This document shows positions 25,666 through 35,368 of a stretch of 64,000 bases of DNA, piece by piece. The DNA comes from Microvirga sp. ACRRW. Lineage in GTDB: Bacteria > Pseudomonadota > Alphaproteobacteria > Rhizobiales > Beijerinckiaceae. The position numbers were made by a program, and so were the translations under genes. The notes under the pieces were generated by a model. It saw only the letters and a list, made by a program, of their open reading frames with translations. It searched no databases and was not told the origin of the DNA. The stretch is from positions 682,001 to 746,000 of the forward strand of contig NZ_JAKRNJ010000001.1 in NCBI RefSeq assembly GCF_022346925.1, given 5' to 3'. The number at the start of each line of letters is the position of its first letter. The first letter of the stretch is position 1.

Positions 25666-28600
25666 ATGACAGACGGGCAAAATCCAAAGATCATAGGGGC
25701 AACTTCAAAGCCCCCCTCTCTCATGCATCCAGGCCAGTATGTACGAGATAAGTTTCTCACCTCTAGGTCTATGTCTGTAAAGGCTGCGGCAGACCTAGTT
25801 GGTGTTAGCCGACCAGCCCTCTCCAACTTCCTCAACGGCAAGGTTGCCACCTCACAAGAGATGGCATCACGAATTGAGCGCGCCTTTGGCCTGCCTGCCC
25901 AGAAGCTTTTAGACATGCAGGTTGCCTATGACGCGACCCAAACCAAAGCGAGAGCACCAGCCAACACAAAAGCTTACGTTCCGCCATTCCTCATTATCAG
26001 AGCCAACGACATCGAGACATGGGCCTCGCAGAATATCTCTGCGCGCGCACGCCTCTCAGTCCTACTCCGTACCCTCGTCCATTCGACAGGACTGGGATTG
26101 AAGAAGGTCGATTTCCCCGGCAACGATGATTCCCAAAGGCCCGGCTGGGATGGCTTTGTAGAAACTACTGAAGGCACACCATGGATTCCTGATGGTACTT
26201 CAGGTTGGGAGTTTGGCGTCAACGCAAATATCAAGGGCAAAGCAGACGACGACTTCGCCAAGAGCGTAAAGGCAATCAAGGAAGCCGACAGAAGCGTCAT
26301 GACCTTCGTGTTTGTCACACCGCGCCGATGGACAGGAAAGGCCGCTTGGATCACGGAGATGAAGGCCAAGGGACTCTGGAAGGACGTGCGAGCCTATGAT
26401 GCCAGCGATCTGGAGCAATGGCTGGAGCAGTCGTTGTCAGGACAAGCGTGGTTCGCAAATGAGACGGTGCGGCCATCGGAAGGGGTTCGTTCACTGGATC
26501 AGTGTTGGTCAGACTGGGCAAATGCGACCAGTCCGCCTCTCGTAGCCGACTTGTTCGACACCGCAATCGCTGCCGCGAAGAGAACAGCAGCATCGCGCCT
26601 GTCGAAAGAACCTGAGGGGCCGACAATCATTGCTGCGGATTCTGTCGAAGAAGCTCTGGCGTTTCTCTCCCAGTTGTTCAGCGATAAAGGCGGCGAGGAA
26701 CTGGCGCTTCACCGTGACCGTGTCCTTGTCTTTGACAAACCCGGCACTCTTCCCAGATTGGCACAAGGTGCTCAGAACTTCATCCCTGTGGCTTTTACCC
26801 GTGATGTTGAACGTGAAATGGCACCTCTTGCTCGTTCCGTTCACACCATCATCGTCTATCCGCGAAATGCAGCGCCTGACCCGCACATCGTACTTGAGCC
26901 CTTGAGTCACGAGGCATTCGGCTCAGCCTTGGAGGGTATGGGATTTAATCGTGACGATATTGCTAGGTACAGCAACGCCTCTGGTCGTTCGCTCACGGTT
27001 CTTCGACGGCAACTCTCGACAACCCCAGCAGTTCGAAAGCCCGAATGGGCTGTGGATCATGCAACTGCCGGGAAGCTGATCCCATTCCTGTTGGCTGGCG
27101 CGTGGAATTCCCACAACGAAGCCGACCAAACCGTGTTGACGCTACTAGCCGATGACGAGCCGTATGAGGCGCTAGAGAAGGAGTGCCAACGCCTAGCACA
27201 GATTAATGACGCCCCACTCTGGTCTGTTGGGACGTACCGGGGTGTAATCTCTAAGATTGACTTGTTATTTGCCATTGCCGGATCAATCACAGTCCAAGAT
27301 TTAACTCGATATTTCGATACAGCGAAGATCGTCTTAGGCGAGGATGATCCAAGTTTGGACCTGCCTGAGAGCGCCCGGTGGGCAGCTTCGATTTATGGCA
27401 AGTCGCGTGAAATCTCTGCGGCACTACGGGAGGGCATATCTGAAACTCTGGTATTGCTCGCTGTGCATGGCAATCATCTCTTTAAATCCCGTCTTGGGAT
27501 AGACGCGGAGGCATTAGCGGCACGTTTCATCCGTGATCTCCTGACCCCACTGACATTGCGTACCCTTGAAGCGCACGACCGGGACCTTCCTACCTATGCG
27601 GAGGTTGCTCCCGAGGAGTTTCTAGCAATTCTGGAACGCGATCTGAGAAGTGAGCAATCTGCTGCGGTCGGATTGATGCGCCCTGTCAATACTGACACAG
27701 GTTTCTTTGGAGGCTGCCCTCGAACCGGTCTGCTCTGGGCGCTTGAAGGGCTGGCCTGGAATCCAGACACACTCCCACGATCTGCTCTTATTTTAGCTCA
27801 ACTCGCTGAGGTGGAGATCAGCGATAACTGGGTCAATAAGCCGATCAACTCTCTGTTGTCGATCTTCAGAGTCTGGATGCCACAGACCGCAGCCAGTCAC
27901 GACGTGCGCCTTAACGTAATCAAACTTCTTGCGGAAAAGTATCCTGCTGTTGCCTGGAAAATCTGCATTGAACAGTTGAATACTGGTGATAAATTCGGCG
28001 ACTATAGCCATAAACCCCGTTGGCGCACCGATGGATATGGCTTCGGTGAACCTTTCACCGAAGGAGAACCTGTTCTGGTATTTATGCGCGAAATGGTCGG
28101 TATGGTCCTGGGCTGGAAGAGCCATTCACGTGAGATGCTTTGTGATCTAATTGAGCATCTGCACGATCTTTCCGAAGGTGATCAAACAAGAGTATGGGAG
28201 CTAATTCTATCGTGGGCCAACGCTGAGGCCTCCGATTCTGATAAAGCGATTGTACGGGAAAAAATCCGCGTCACGGTTATGTCGCGGCGTGGCCTAAAAC
28301 GATCCAAGGAAGCAAATTTCGCAAGCCTAACTAAGGCAGCTAAGGTAGCATATCAGGCGCTTGAGCCTACTGATCTTATCACCAAGTATGAATGGCTGTT
28401 CCGAACACAATGGGTGGATGAGTCAGCAGACGAACTCCTTGATGAAAGCATGGATTTTCAACTTCGCGAGGAGCGCATCAAACAACTTCGTATCGAGGCG
28501 CTACGCGAGATCATGCAACAACGGGGACTACCCGGAATTCTCGAACTCGCCAGTATGGGTAAGGCATCGTCCACAATCGGTTCGCTTCTAGCAGGTAATA

Positions 28601-29814
28601 TCCTGCCCGAGACAGAGATGCACGACCTTCTCCTGATGGCACTACCATCGGCTGTGAGCGAAAAGTCTGGCGGCAGAAAAGACCTAATTGCTGGAGCCTT
28701 GTGGTCTGTCACCGATAAGACAAAACGTGTGGATGTGCTGAAGTCAATCAAGAGGCACATATCAGAATCAGACATGGTTCAATTGCTGTTGCTTGCACCA
28801 TTCTGCCGAAGCACATGGCAAGTTGTCGAGGAGTTAGAGGAAACACATCAGCAGATATACTGGAATGAGGTTCCAGTGGGTTGGCCATTCGACTCTGATG
28901 AGGAGAATAGAGACGCCATTGATCGTCTGCTTGCAGCGCAGCGGCCTCGGGCAGCGTTCGCGTTCATTCGGCGACGGCTAGAGGCGGTTCCAACTTCCAT
29001 TCTGTTCCAGGTGCTCTCTGGATGCTTGAAAGAAGGAAAGGATCAGCCAGGGCATTATCAGCTTGATCAGTATCATCTTGAAGAGGCTTTTGGGCTCATC
29101 GACAAGGACCCAGAACTCACATTGGAGCAGAAGGCCAGCCTAGAATTTTCGTTCATTGACGCTCTTGCGCGACCGGGAAGCAGACGGAAAAGCTCCGGAA
29201 TTCCTAACCTTGAGAGATATATCGAAGCTCACCCTGAATTCTTCGTGCGGGCGATTGTATGGAGGTATAAGCGACGGGATCGTGACGACGATCCGCAGGA
29301 ATGGAGGGTTGATCCAGAAACTGCTGAACATTTCGCTGAGAAGGCTTACAAGTTGCTCGACAGCATCAAGCGTATCCCTGGTCATAATGATCTCGGTGAG
29401 TTTGATTCTAGTTTGCTGGTGAAATGGGTAAAGTCTGTCCGGGATGCTTGCTCGGAGCTTAGCCGGTCGGAGATTGGCGATGTTTGTCTTGGCAAGCTGT
29501 TTTCTTGCGCGCCCGTAGGCCAAGACGGAATCTGGCCGTGTGAGCCTGTGCGAAGTGTTATGGAAGATATCCAATCGGAAAGTATTTCCGAAGGTGCGTA
29601 CACTGGGTTGTATAACGCACGTGGAGTGCATTGGCGCGGTGAAGGCGGAGACCAGGAGCGGGAGTTGGCTAGGAAGTACCGGACTTGGGCTAACGCCCTG
29701 CATTACTCCCATCCGTTTGTGGCCTCCACAGTGCTGACCAGTCTCGCTAAAACCTATGAGGATCAAGCTAGCCGGGAAGATGCGGAGGCTGGTATCAGAA
29801 GACGCCTCCGTTGA
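25666..29814 (+). CDS. Large protein: HigA-like HTH, predicted nuclease domain, helical C-terminus (candidate defence protein)
   Basis: This 1382-residue protein opens with a HigA/XRE-type helix-turn-helix (residues about 20-90, HPGQYVRDKFLTSRSMSVKAA...LVGVSRPALSNFLNGK). Residues about 125-265 look like a PD-(D/E)XK-type nuclease domain: DFPGNDDSQRPGWDGF with Asp162, GWEFG with Glu182, lysines 190/192, then TFVFVTPRRW. Residues about 285-460 resemble an AAA/STAND module without a P-loop, ending in SGRSLTVLRRQL. The rest is helical with no motif I know. GC is lower than in core genes. Start 25666 follows AGGGCAGG; ATG 25624 lies inside the operator dyad. Function is inferred, not known. Confidence 0.6.
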   Translation: MTDGQNPKIIGATSKPPSLMHPGQYVRDKFLTSRSMSVKAAADLVGVSRPALSNFLNGKVATSQEMASRIERAFGLPAQKLLDMQVAYDATQTKARAPANTKAYVPPFLIIRANDIETWASQNISARARLSVLLRTLVHSTGLGLKKVDFPGNDDSQRPGWDGFVETTEGTPWIPDGTSGWEFGVNANIKGKADDDFAKSVKAIKEADRSVMTFVFVTPRRWTGKAAWITEMKAKGLWKDVRAYDASDLEQWLEQSLSGQAWFANETVRPSEGVRSLDQCWSDWANATSPPLVADLFDTAIAAAKRTAASRLSKEPEGPTIIAADSVEEALAFLSQLFSDKGGEELALHRDRVLVFDKPGTLPRLAQGAQNFIPVAFTRDVEREMAPLARSVHTIIVYPRNAAPDPHIVLEPLSHEAFGSALEGMGFNRDDIARYSNASGRSLTVLRRQLSTTPAVRKPEWAVDHATAGKLIPFLLAGAWNSHNEADQTVLTLLADDEPYEALEKECQRLAQINDAPLWSVGTYRGVISKIDLLFAIAGSITVQDLTRYFDTAKIVLGEDDPSLDLPESARWAASIYGKSREISAALREGISETLVLLAVHGNHLFKSRLGIDAEALAARFIRDLLTPLTLRTLEAHDRDLPTYAEVAPEEFLAILERDLRSEQSAAVGLMRPVNTDTGFFGGCPRTGLLWALEGLAWNPDTLPRSALILAQLAEVEISDNWVNKPINSLLSIFRVWMPQTAASHDVRLNVIKLLAEKYPAVAWKICIEQLNTGDKFGDYSHKPRWRTDGYGFGEPFTEGEPVLVFMREMVGMVLGWKSHSREMLCDLIEHLHDLSEGDQTRVWELILSWANAEASDSDKAIVREKIRVTVMSRRGLKRSKEANFASLTKAAKVAYQALEPTDLITKYEWLFRTQWVDESADELLDESMDFQLREERIKQLRIEALREIMQQRGLPGILELASMGKASSTIGSLLAGNILPETEMHDLLLMALPSAVSEKSGGRKDLIAGALWSVTDKTKRVDVLKSIKRHISESDMVQLLLLAPFCRSTWQVVEELEETHQQIYWNEVPVGWPFDSDEENRDAIDRLLAAQRPRAAFAFIRRRLEAVPTSILFQVLSGCLKEGKDQPGHYQLDQYHLEEAFGLIDKDPELTLEQKASLEFSFIDALARPGSRRKSSGIPNLERYIEAHPEFFVRAIVWRYKRRDRDDDPQEWRVDPETAEHFAEKAYKLLDSIKRIPGHNDLGEFDSSLLVKWVKSVRDACSELSRSEIGDVCLGKLFSCAPVGQDGIWPCEPVRSVMEDIQSESISEGAYTGLYNARGVHWRGEGGDQERELARKYRTWANALHYSHPFVASTVLTSLAKTYEDQASREDAEAGIRRRLR

Positions 29815-29948
29815 GTGCTCCAGTGGCTCCAGAATTTTCTGGTATGTTTCGAACCTAAGTACCAGCGGATAACCTACTGGTCCCACAGACTGCACAAATT
29901 ACTTGTGCGATACGCAATCCATGAGAGCCTCGATTCGATGAGGCTTTC

Positions 29949-31052
29949 ATGGAGCATCCTTTGAGAGAGGCGATACCGGCCAGTAAGGCACTACGAGCCC
30001 GAGCCTTCAATGGCTGGGCCTTGAGGGCGCTGTCCCGCTGCGACGAGGAGTATTCCGGCATCCTGCGCTTTGCGCTGTTCGCAAGCGCCTTCCGCCGACA
30101 GGCGATGTTTCTCCTGCTGGCCTTCCTCGACCGGGATCGTCCGGAGGAGCTTGCGGATCGGCTGGGTTGCGCGAAGCATTCCCATCTCATCAAGACCATT
30201 GCAGAGGCGCTGGTTACTCGGCGCGTCGGCGACCTTGTGACGGCAGCGTTTGGGCAAAGCCAGGGACTGCTCGGCGCTCTCAAGAAACTGGGCGACCTGC
30301 CTCTGCCGCTTCACTCGTACCAAGTCTTGCCGATGCTGTTTTCCGAACCGGAACACCGAGAGCGGGCCAAGGTCCTGCGGCAGATGTCGCAGATCAACGA
30401 AACGCACCTGACGGTGATTTGCGGCCTTGAGCCGCCCTTCATTATCCAGGACCTCGTCGAGAATTTGACGGTCGAAGGTTTGCATCAGTTCCGCGCAACC
30501 GTCGCTCTCATTCTCAGGCTCGTGCCTGAGGCGACCGCCGAGGACCTCGCGCACTCGATCCGAGCGGCAGCGGACAACACCACGCTGCAATCTTTAGCGG
30601 AACGCTGGCTCACGAAGGCCAAGGACTTCCCGCTGGCTCTTACTGCCTTGGACAATGCCGAATTCCACCAATTGCGTTCGGGAGAGGCAATTCGTAACGC
30701 GGCTCTTCGTTTCCGGAATTGCCTTCGGAACAAGACCACCGAGGCGGCGCTGGGCCATGCAGCCTACGTCGAGTATCTGCCCATCCCGGCCATCATCAAG
30801 CTTGTCGCCCTTACGGAGAACCGTTGGGTGGTCGAGGGCATCTACGGCCCGAGTCAGGACCGCGTCGATGACGCTGTCGCCAGAGACATCAGTCAGAAAC
30901 TGGAAGCGGCGGGAGCGTTGATTCCGTTGCGTCATCATGCGGACGGCGAACAGGCGAAAGCAAGTTTCTTCGATGTGAGCGAGCCTTTCGACGATGCCGA
31001 TCTCGACTTCGTCAGATGGGACCTGTCTCAGGAGCGGGATGACGATGATTAA
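29949..31052 (+). CDS. Unknown helical protein next to the HTH/nuclease gene
   Basis: The 367-residue protein begins MEHPLREAIPASKALRARAFNGWALRALSRCDEEY and has an acidic tail ending QERDDDD. It is largely alpha-helical in appearance, with Leu/Ala-rich repeats and no signal peptide or catalytic motif that I recognise. GAGG lies 6 nt before ATG 29949. It sits 134 bp downstream of the HTH/nuclease gene on the same strand but is noticeably more GC-rich, so the two may have different origins. Confidence 0.55.
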   Translation: MEHPLREAIPASKALRARAFNGWALRALSRCDEEYSGILRFALFASAFRRQAMFLLLAFLDRDRPEELADRLGCAKHSHLIKTIAEALVTRRVGDLVTAAFGQSQGLLGALKKLGDLPLPLHSYQVLPMLFSEPEHRERAKVLRQMSQINETHLTVICGLEPPFIIQDLVENLTVEGLHQFRATVALILRLVPEATAEDLAHSIRAAADNTTLQSLAERWLTKAKDFPLALTALDNAEFHQLRSGEAIRNAALRFRNCLRNKTTEAALGHAAYVEYLPIPAIIKLVALTENRWVVEGIYGPSQDRVDDAVARDISQKLEAAGALIPLRHHADGEQAKASFFDVSEPFDDADLDFVRWDLSQERDDDD

Positions 31053-31074
31053 GGCCGGAGCCCCAAGGACATGC

Positions 31075-31368
31075 CTAGCGGCTTTCCGCTTCCTTGCGTG
31101 GACCTCTTCGCTTCGAGGCCCGCTTCTTGATGTAGACCGGTTCTCCCTCGGCTGGGCCGGGAATGTCATCGAAGAACCTTGTCATCTGCACCCTCAGAGC
31201 CAGGGACAAATGCCAAAGGCTGATGACAGTCGGGTTTCTCGTTCCCGACTCCAATGAACTCACATGAGCCCGGTCCACGCCGAGGCGCTCAGCCAGTTCC
31301 TGCTGGGTAAGGTTCGCCTCCAGCCGAAGCCGACGCATGTTTTGTCCGATGATCCGCCGTACATCCAT
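31075..31368 (-). CDS. XRE family transcriptional regulator
   Basis: The 97-residue protein starts MDVRRIIGQNMRRLRLEANLTQQELAERLGVDRAHVSSLESGTRNPT, a textbook XRE helix-turn-helix (residues about 8-62), and ends with a basic tail (KKRASKRRGPRKEAESR). ATG 31368 fits the family; an upstream in-frame start at 31413 lies in the probable operator and is rejected. It diverges from the RTX gene with a TTGTAC/GTACAA dyad between them, suggesting autoregulation and perhaps control of the RTX gene. Confidence 0.85.
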   Translation of the reverse strand: MDVRRIIGQNMRRLRLEANLTQQELAERLGVDRAHVSSLESGTRNPTVISLWHLSLALRVQMTRFFDDIPGPAEGEPVYIKKRASKRRGPRKEAESR

Positions 31369-31412
31369 GGGCTGGATCAAACCGGATGTGCAGGATATTG
31401 ATGCAACCAACA

Positions 31413-31432
31413 TTGTACGTTACATAGTACAA
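31413..31432. promoter_or_regulatory. Putative XRE operator
   Basis: TTGTAC-N8-GTACAA is a perfect 6-bp inverted repeat in the short divergent region between the XRE regulator and the RTX gene. Confidence 0.45.
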
Positions 31433-31487
31433 AATAAGTTACTATAGCCGAGCCGTGACCTCGGCGGCATTCGGGGGATCAGGAACG

Positions 31488-33650
31488 ATGGACGACTTTC
31501 TCTTCAGCGCCTTGGCGAACGGAGCCTTCGTCCCCTTCGATCCCCTGACGGATCGGATCGTCATCGACGCCAATGCGAGCGAAGTGAGCATCTTCGAAAG
31601 CCCGCCGACCGGGATCGGCATCTCGCTCTTCGGCAAAACCGTCACTTTCACAGTCGATCTTGTGGACCTCGTGGGCGGCGTGAACATCGTCACCACGAAT
31701 GGCTCGCTCTTCTGGATTGGCGACAACGAGGGAACGACGCCCGATCCCGTGCCTGGAACGACGGACGATGGAACGAATTTTGGTCGCGGTGGAAGCGGCA
31801 ACGATCTCCTCATGGGCCTTGGCGGAGACGATGTGCTCTATGGCGGCGCAGGCGACGATGTCCTCCACGGCGGACTGGGGAACGATGTTCTCGATGGCGG
31901 AGCCGGGATCGATCAGGTTTATCTCAGCACTGGAGCTTTCTACGTCAATCTGAGCCTGGGAGAGGCGAGGAGCGACTTCGGGAGCATCGATAGGCTCTTC
32001 AACATCGAGATGGTCTACGCCTCGTCGTCGGGCGACCATGCCGACATCATGATCGGCGACGATAACAACAACACATTCGTTTCGTACTATGGGGACGACC
32101 TACTCCAGGGACTCGGCGGAAATGACGTTCTGCGTCCTGGCGAAGGCAACGATACCATCGACGGCGGCGAGGGATTCGACGAGATCGCCTATCAGGACGG
32201 ATCGGCCTTGTCTGGGATCGTCATCGATCTTGGCGACGGATCGGGCACGGTGACCGACCCCTGGGGCGATACGGATGTTTTCACCAGCATCGAAGCGGTT
32301 CGTGGAACGAAGTTTGCCGACAGGATCACCGGGTCGAACGAAAGCAACCGATTCCGTGGTTACGCCGGAAACGACACCATCGACGGGCGTGGCGGAGACG
32401 ATTGGATCACCTATGATCGGGAAGTTGCGGATCGAATGCAGCAGATCGGTAGAGGGAGCGTCTCGATCAATCTTCAGACCGGCACCGCAACCGATCCCTT
32501 CGGGAACACGGATACTCTCATCTCCATTGAAGGCGCGGAAGGCGGAGACGATGACGATGTGATCGTCGGCAGCATGGGCGACAACTTCATCCTCTCTGGC
32601 CGAGGCGGCAATGATTCGATTTCCGGCCTCGCGGGCAAGGATACCCTCGATGGCGGTTCGTGAGACGACTGGCTCAATGGCGGTTCCGGTGACGACGTGA
32701 TCGACGGCGGCGAAGGCTCTGGTGATGTGGCGGTCTTCTCTGGCACCAGAGCGCAGTACGCCGCCTTCAAGAATGCGGACGGCTCGATCACGGTCGTGGA
32801 CGAGCGTGCTGACGGCGACGGTCTCGATGTCATTCGCAATGTCGAGCGGTTTCAATTCGCAGATGGCACAGTATCTCTCGACACTCTCTTGACCGGCAAT
32901 GTGAATGAAGCGCCGCGCAACATCGAGTTGTCGAGCGCCCTTGTCGCGGAAAACAGCGCCAGAGGTACAGTCATCGGCCTGCTCTCGGCGATTGATTCGG
33001 ATTACGGAGACAGCGTGAGCTTCAGCGTCAGTGGCGATGCCGCAGGCCGCTTTGCCATCGACGGCAACCGTCTCGTCGTGAAGAACGGATATCTTCTCGA
33101 TTTCGAGCAAGCCGCGACGCATCAGATCGTGATACGAGCCACGGATCGCTTCAACGTCACGACCGAAAAGACGGTTACGATTACGCTCTCCAACGTTCAC
33201 AACGAACTGAATCTCGGCTCGTCGGGGAACGACAAGATCGTGGGTGGGTCTGGAAACGACACCTTCAGTGGCGGCGCAGGCAACGACACTCTCTATGGTG
33301 GGCTTGGCAACGATGTTCTCACCGGAGGAACGGGCAAGGACATCTTCGTGTTCAACACGAGACCGCACGGCAGCTTAAACGTCGATAGGATCGGCGACTT
33401 CAGCGTGGCCGACGATACGATTCATCTGGCAAGGTCGGTCTTTACTAAGATTGCTAAGACCGGAGCGTTGTCCAAGGCTGCGTTCTGGAGTGGGACCAAA
33501 GCGCATGACCGTGATGATCGCATTATCTACAATAAAGGCACGGGTGCGCTTTACTACGATCCGGACGGCACCGGAAAAGCCGTCATGGTGAAGATCGCGA
33601 ACCTCACGAAGGGGCTGAAGATGACCAGCGCGGATTTCTTCGTCATCTAA
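31488..33650 (+). pseudogene. RTX calcium-binding secreted protein interrupted by in-frame TGA
   Basis: The frame encodes glycine/aspartate RTX nonapeptide repeats (GGAGDDVLHGGLGNDVLDGG and many more), then a cadherin-like domain (ALVAENSARGTVIGLLSAIDSDYGD...), a second repeat block (GGSGNDTFSGGAGNDTLYGG) and a type I secretion-type C-terminus. A TGA codon at 32661-32663 splits it into 391 and about 328 codons. Both parts are in the same frame, and the TGA replaces the Gly of a GGSGDD repeat (GGS-stop-DDW), so a single GGA-to-TGA change is the simplest reading. ATG 31488 follows AGGA. The truncated product would lack its secretion signal. No T1SS genes are nearby. Confidence 0.8.
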
Positions 33651-33759
33651 AGGCAATCACGCCGTTAGGGAGGGCCTTGAAGATTACAACGGTCGCAATT
33701 TCACAGGAGTTTCACGCCAGAAGCGCATCGTCCCGGATCACTTCTTCGGAAGCATGCCG

Positions 33760-34389
33760 CTATATAGGCGTCGAGTTCGTAAAGCGTTTGGCGATCTTCG
33801 CGATAGTGGCGCGGCTGCATCCCGTCGCAGCCTGAATTTGCGACCACGACGAGCCAGCCCGGAGCATGGATTCGATACCTGCGTTACGCGCGACGTTTTC
33901 TTTTCGGCCCTTATAAAGCCCTTCCGCTTTCGCCTTTGCCTGACCTTGCGCCTGTCTCCTGCGACGGTCCTCGTAATCTTTACGAGCCACAGCAGCAAGC
34001 ACATCAAGCATCATGCTATTGATGGCGTCGAATATGCGTGGGGTAAATTCATCCGTCTCAGCTTTTGCCATCACCCAGGATGTGGGAAGGTCCAGCGCAA
34101 CGATTCGGATGCGACACTCTATAAGCTTCGATTTGAGTTGTTCCCAATCAGCCGAATTAAGGCGGGTTAGTCGATCAACGGCCTCCAAAAGACAAATATC
34201 GCCCGGCTTCGCATCCTTTAGGAGCCGAAACAGTTCAGGGCGCGCAAGCTTCGCACCGCTCTCATTTTCAATGTAGGTGGCTGCGATGGTCAGGCCATGA
34301 TCAGCCGCGAAGGCTTCGACTTGTTCGCGGGCGCGGGTGGCGTCTTGCTGGTTTGTAGAAGCACGTAGGTACGCCCGAACGAACATCAA
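33760..34389 (-). CDS. Small serine recombinase (resolvase/invertase family)
   Basis: The 209-residue protein starts MMFVRAYLRASTNQQDATRA with the catalytic serine in RAST, followed by the resolvase-domain pattern DRLTRLNSADW (residues about 90-100) and a C-terminal Hin-like helix-turn-helix (SWSQIQAATGCSRATIAKIAKRF). Its length fits resolvases or invertases, not large integrases. Upstream repeats at 34400-34444 may be its binding site. It may be a remnant transposon resolvase; no partner transposase is visible. Confidence 0.85.
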   Translation of the reverse strand: MMFVRAYLRASTNQQDATRAREQVEAFAADHGLTIAATYIENESGAKLARPELFRLLKDAKPGDICLLEAVDRLTRLNSADWEQLKSKLIECRIRIVALDLPTSWVMAKAETDEFTPRIFDAINSMMLDVLAAVARKDYEDRRRRQAQGQAKAKAEGLYKGRKENVARNAGIESMLRAGSSWSQIQAATGCSRATIAKIAKRFTNSTPI

Positions 34390-34399
34390 ACCTCCAAAC

Positions 34400-34444
34400 G
34401 GTTCAGTTAGAATAGTTCATATCCTATGGGTTCATTTAGGATAG
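34400..34444. repeat. Repeats upstream of resolvase (possible res/operator site)
   Basis: GGTTCAGTTAGAATAG (34400-34415) and GGTTCATTTAGGATAG (34429-34444) are direct repeats with two mismatches. The inverted pair TATCCTA (34420-34426) and TAGGATA (34437-34443) overlaps them. The cluster starts 11 bp upstream of the resolvase start, as expected for a resolvase recognition site or operator. Confidence 0.5.
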
Positions 34445-34568
34445 TCAAGCTTGCGATACTGAACCAGTTTTGAGGTGGTACAAGAAAGGGATACCCTTTT
34501 TGAACTGCCCTGAACTGATCGACACGTAGAACACTCTACTGGAAGCAGCTAAGACCTTATTCTATCTA

Positions 34569-34649
34569 ATGCATGGGTATGCGTGGTCATGCATGTTGAC
34601 ACATGCATAGAATTTCTCCATATAAACGTGACGCATGCATAGGCATGCC
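34569..34649. promoter_or_regulatory. ATGCAT-palindrome cluster around a promoter
   Basis: ATGCAT occurs at 34569, 34589, 34603 and 34635, with a related GGCATGCC at 34642. A TTGACA -35 box (34596-34601) and a TATA-rich -10 (about 34619-34626) lie among them. The cluster ends just before the gene starting at 34665, whose product looks DNA-binding, so autoregulation is plausible. Confidence 0.5.
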
Positions 34650-34664
34650 CATGGAGGAATCTAC

Positions 34665-35225
34665 ATGCTTGAAGTGCATACGATAACCGAAGCGTCCACA
34701 ACGGATACCGGAGTTAGGTTTTTCGTTGGCGTCATCACAGACAGGCCCGAGGTGGCGATGGACTGGGCGACGAAACTTAAAGCACTGACTGCTGGGGCTA
34801 CAGCCCACACGCCTGTCACCCTGCCAGACTTCGTTGCCGTGAACCCGACCGTGAAGGAAGTCATTAGCCAAGCGCTCGATGAGGGCGAGAATCTAGACCC
34901 CAACCGTTACGACGCAGTGTTCAAGGTCCTTGCCGAGGTGACTTTGGCAGGACCGGATAAACGGATTTCGATATCCGACCTTGCCCAGAAGGTCGGGCTC
35001 CAGAAGGGAACGATCCGAACGATGAATACAAAGCTTTCCATGCGCATTGGGCGCGTATTGGGAAAGAAGGCGCATGAGATCAAGCACGCTACTCCGCCAT
35101 TCCCGGTACTCCAGCGGAAAATTGACGCGCTCCTCAATACTAAATGGACCAATGGGAATCCCGAATACCGGCTTACCGGCTCGGCGTTACCGGCGATTCA
35201 GGAGTGGCTGTCCAAGCGAGCCTAA
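34665..35225 (+). CDS. Unknown protein with probable winged-helix C-terminus
   Basis: The 186-residue protein starts MLEVHTITEASTTDTGVRFF. Residues about 85-180 look like a winged helix: a helix pair (VFKVLAEVTLAGPDKRISISDLAQKVGLQKGTIRTMNTKLSMRIGRVLGKK) followed by basic strands. The N-terminal half is not recognised. GGAGGA lies 6 nt before ATG 34665, making the choice of start secure. An upstream array of ATGCAT palindromes supports a DNA-binding regulator. A terminator follows the stop. Confidence 0.55.
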   Translation: MLEVHTITEASTTDTGVRFFVGVITDRPEVAMDWATKLKALTAGATAHTPVTLPDFVAVNPTVKEVISQALDEGENLDPNRYDAVFKVLAEVTLAGPDKRISISDLAQKVGLQKGTIRTMNTKLSMRIGRVLGKKAHEIKHATPPFPVLQRKIDALLNTKWTNGNPEYRLTGSALPAIQEWLSKRA

Positions 35226-35227
35226 CG

Positions 35228-35254
35228 AAAAGGGCCGGTATCCCCGGCCCTTTT
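35228..35254 (+). terminator. Rho-independent terminator
   Basis: AAAAGGGCCGG and CCGGCCCTTTT form an 11-bp stem with a T-rich tail, two bases after the stop of the winged-helix gene. Confidence 0.9.
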
Positions 35255-35368
35255 GTTTTGGAATACTCTTCGAACCGGTCCCTCTCAATGCCTCCATTCT
35301 TGCGCGCACCGCGAGCGAACGGCACTATGTAGTGCAATGCCTCGTTCATAGGCCACAAGGGTAATTTC

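Noticed and set aside
32661..32663. TGA in the RTX gene as a selenocysteine codon
   Set aside because: The position replaces Gly in a calcium-binding repeat, no redox context or SECIS hairpin is visible, so a nonsense change is simpler.
34485..34500. Hairpin AAAGGG-ATA-CCCTTT as a terminator
   Set aside because: The 6-bp stem is short, no gene ends just before it on the plus strand, and a terminator role is not supported.
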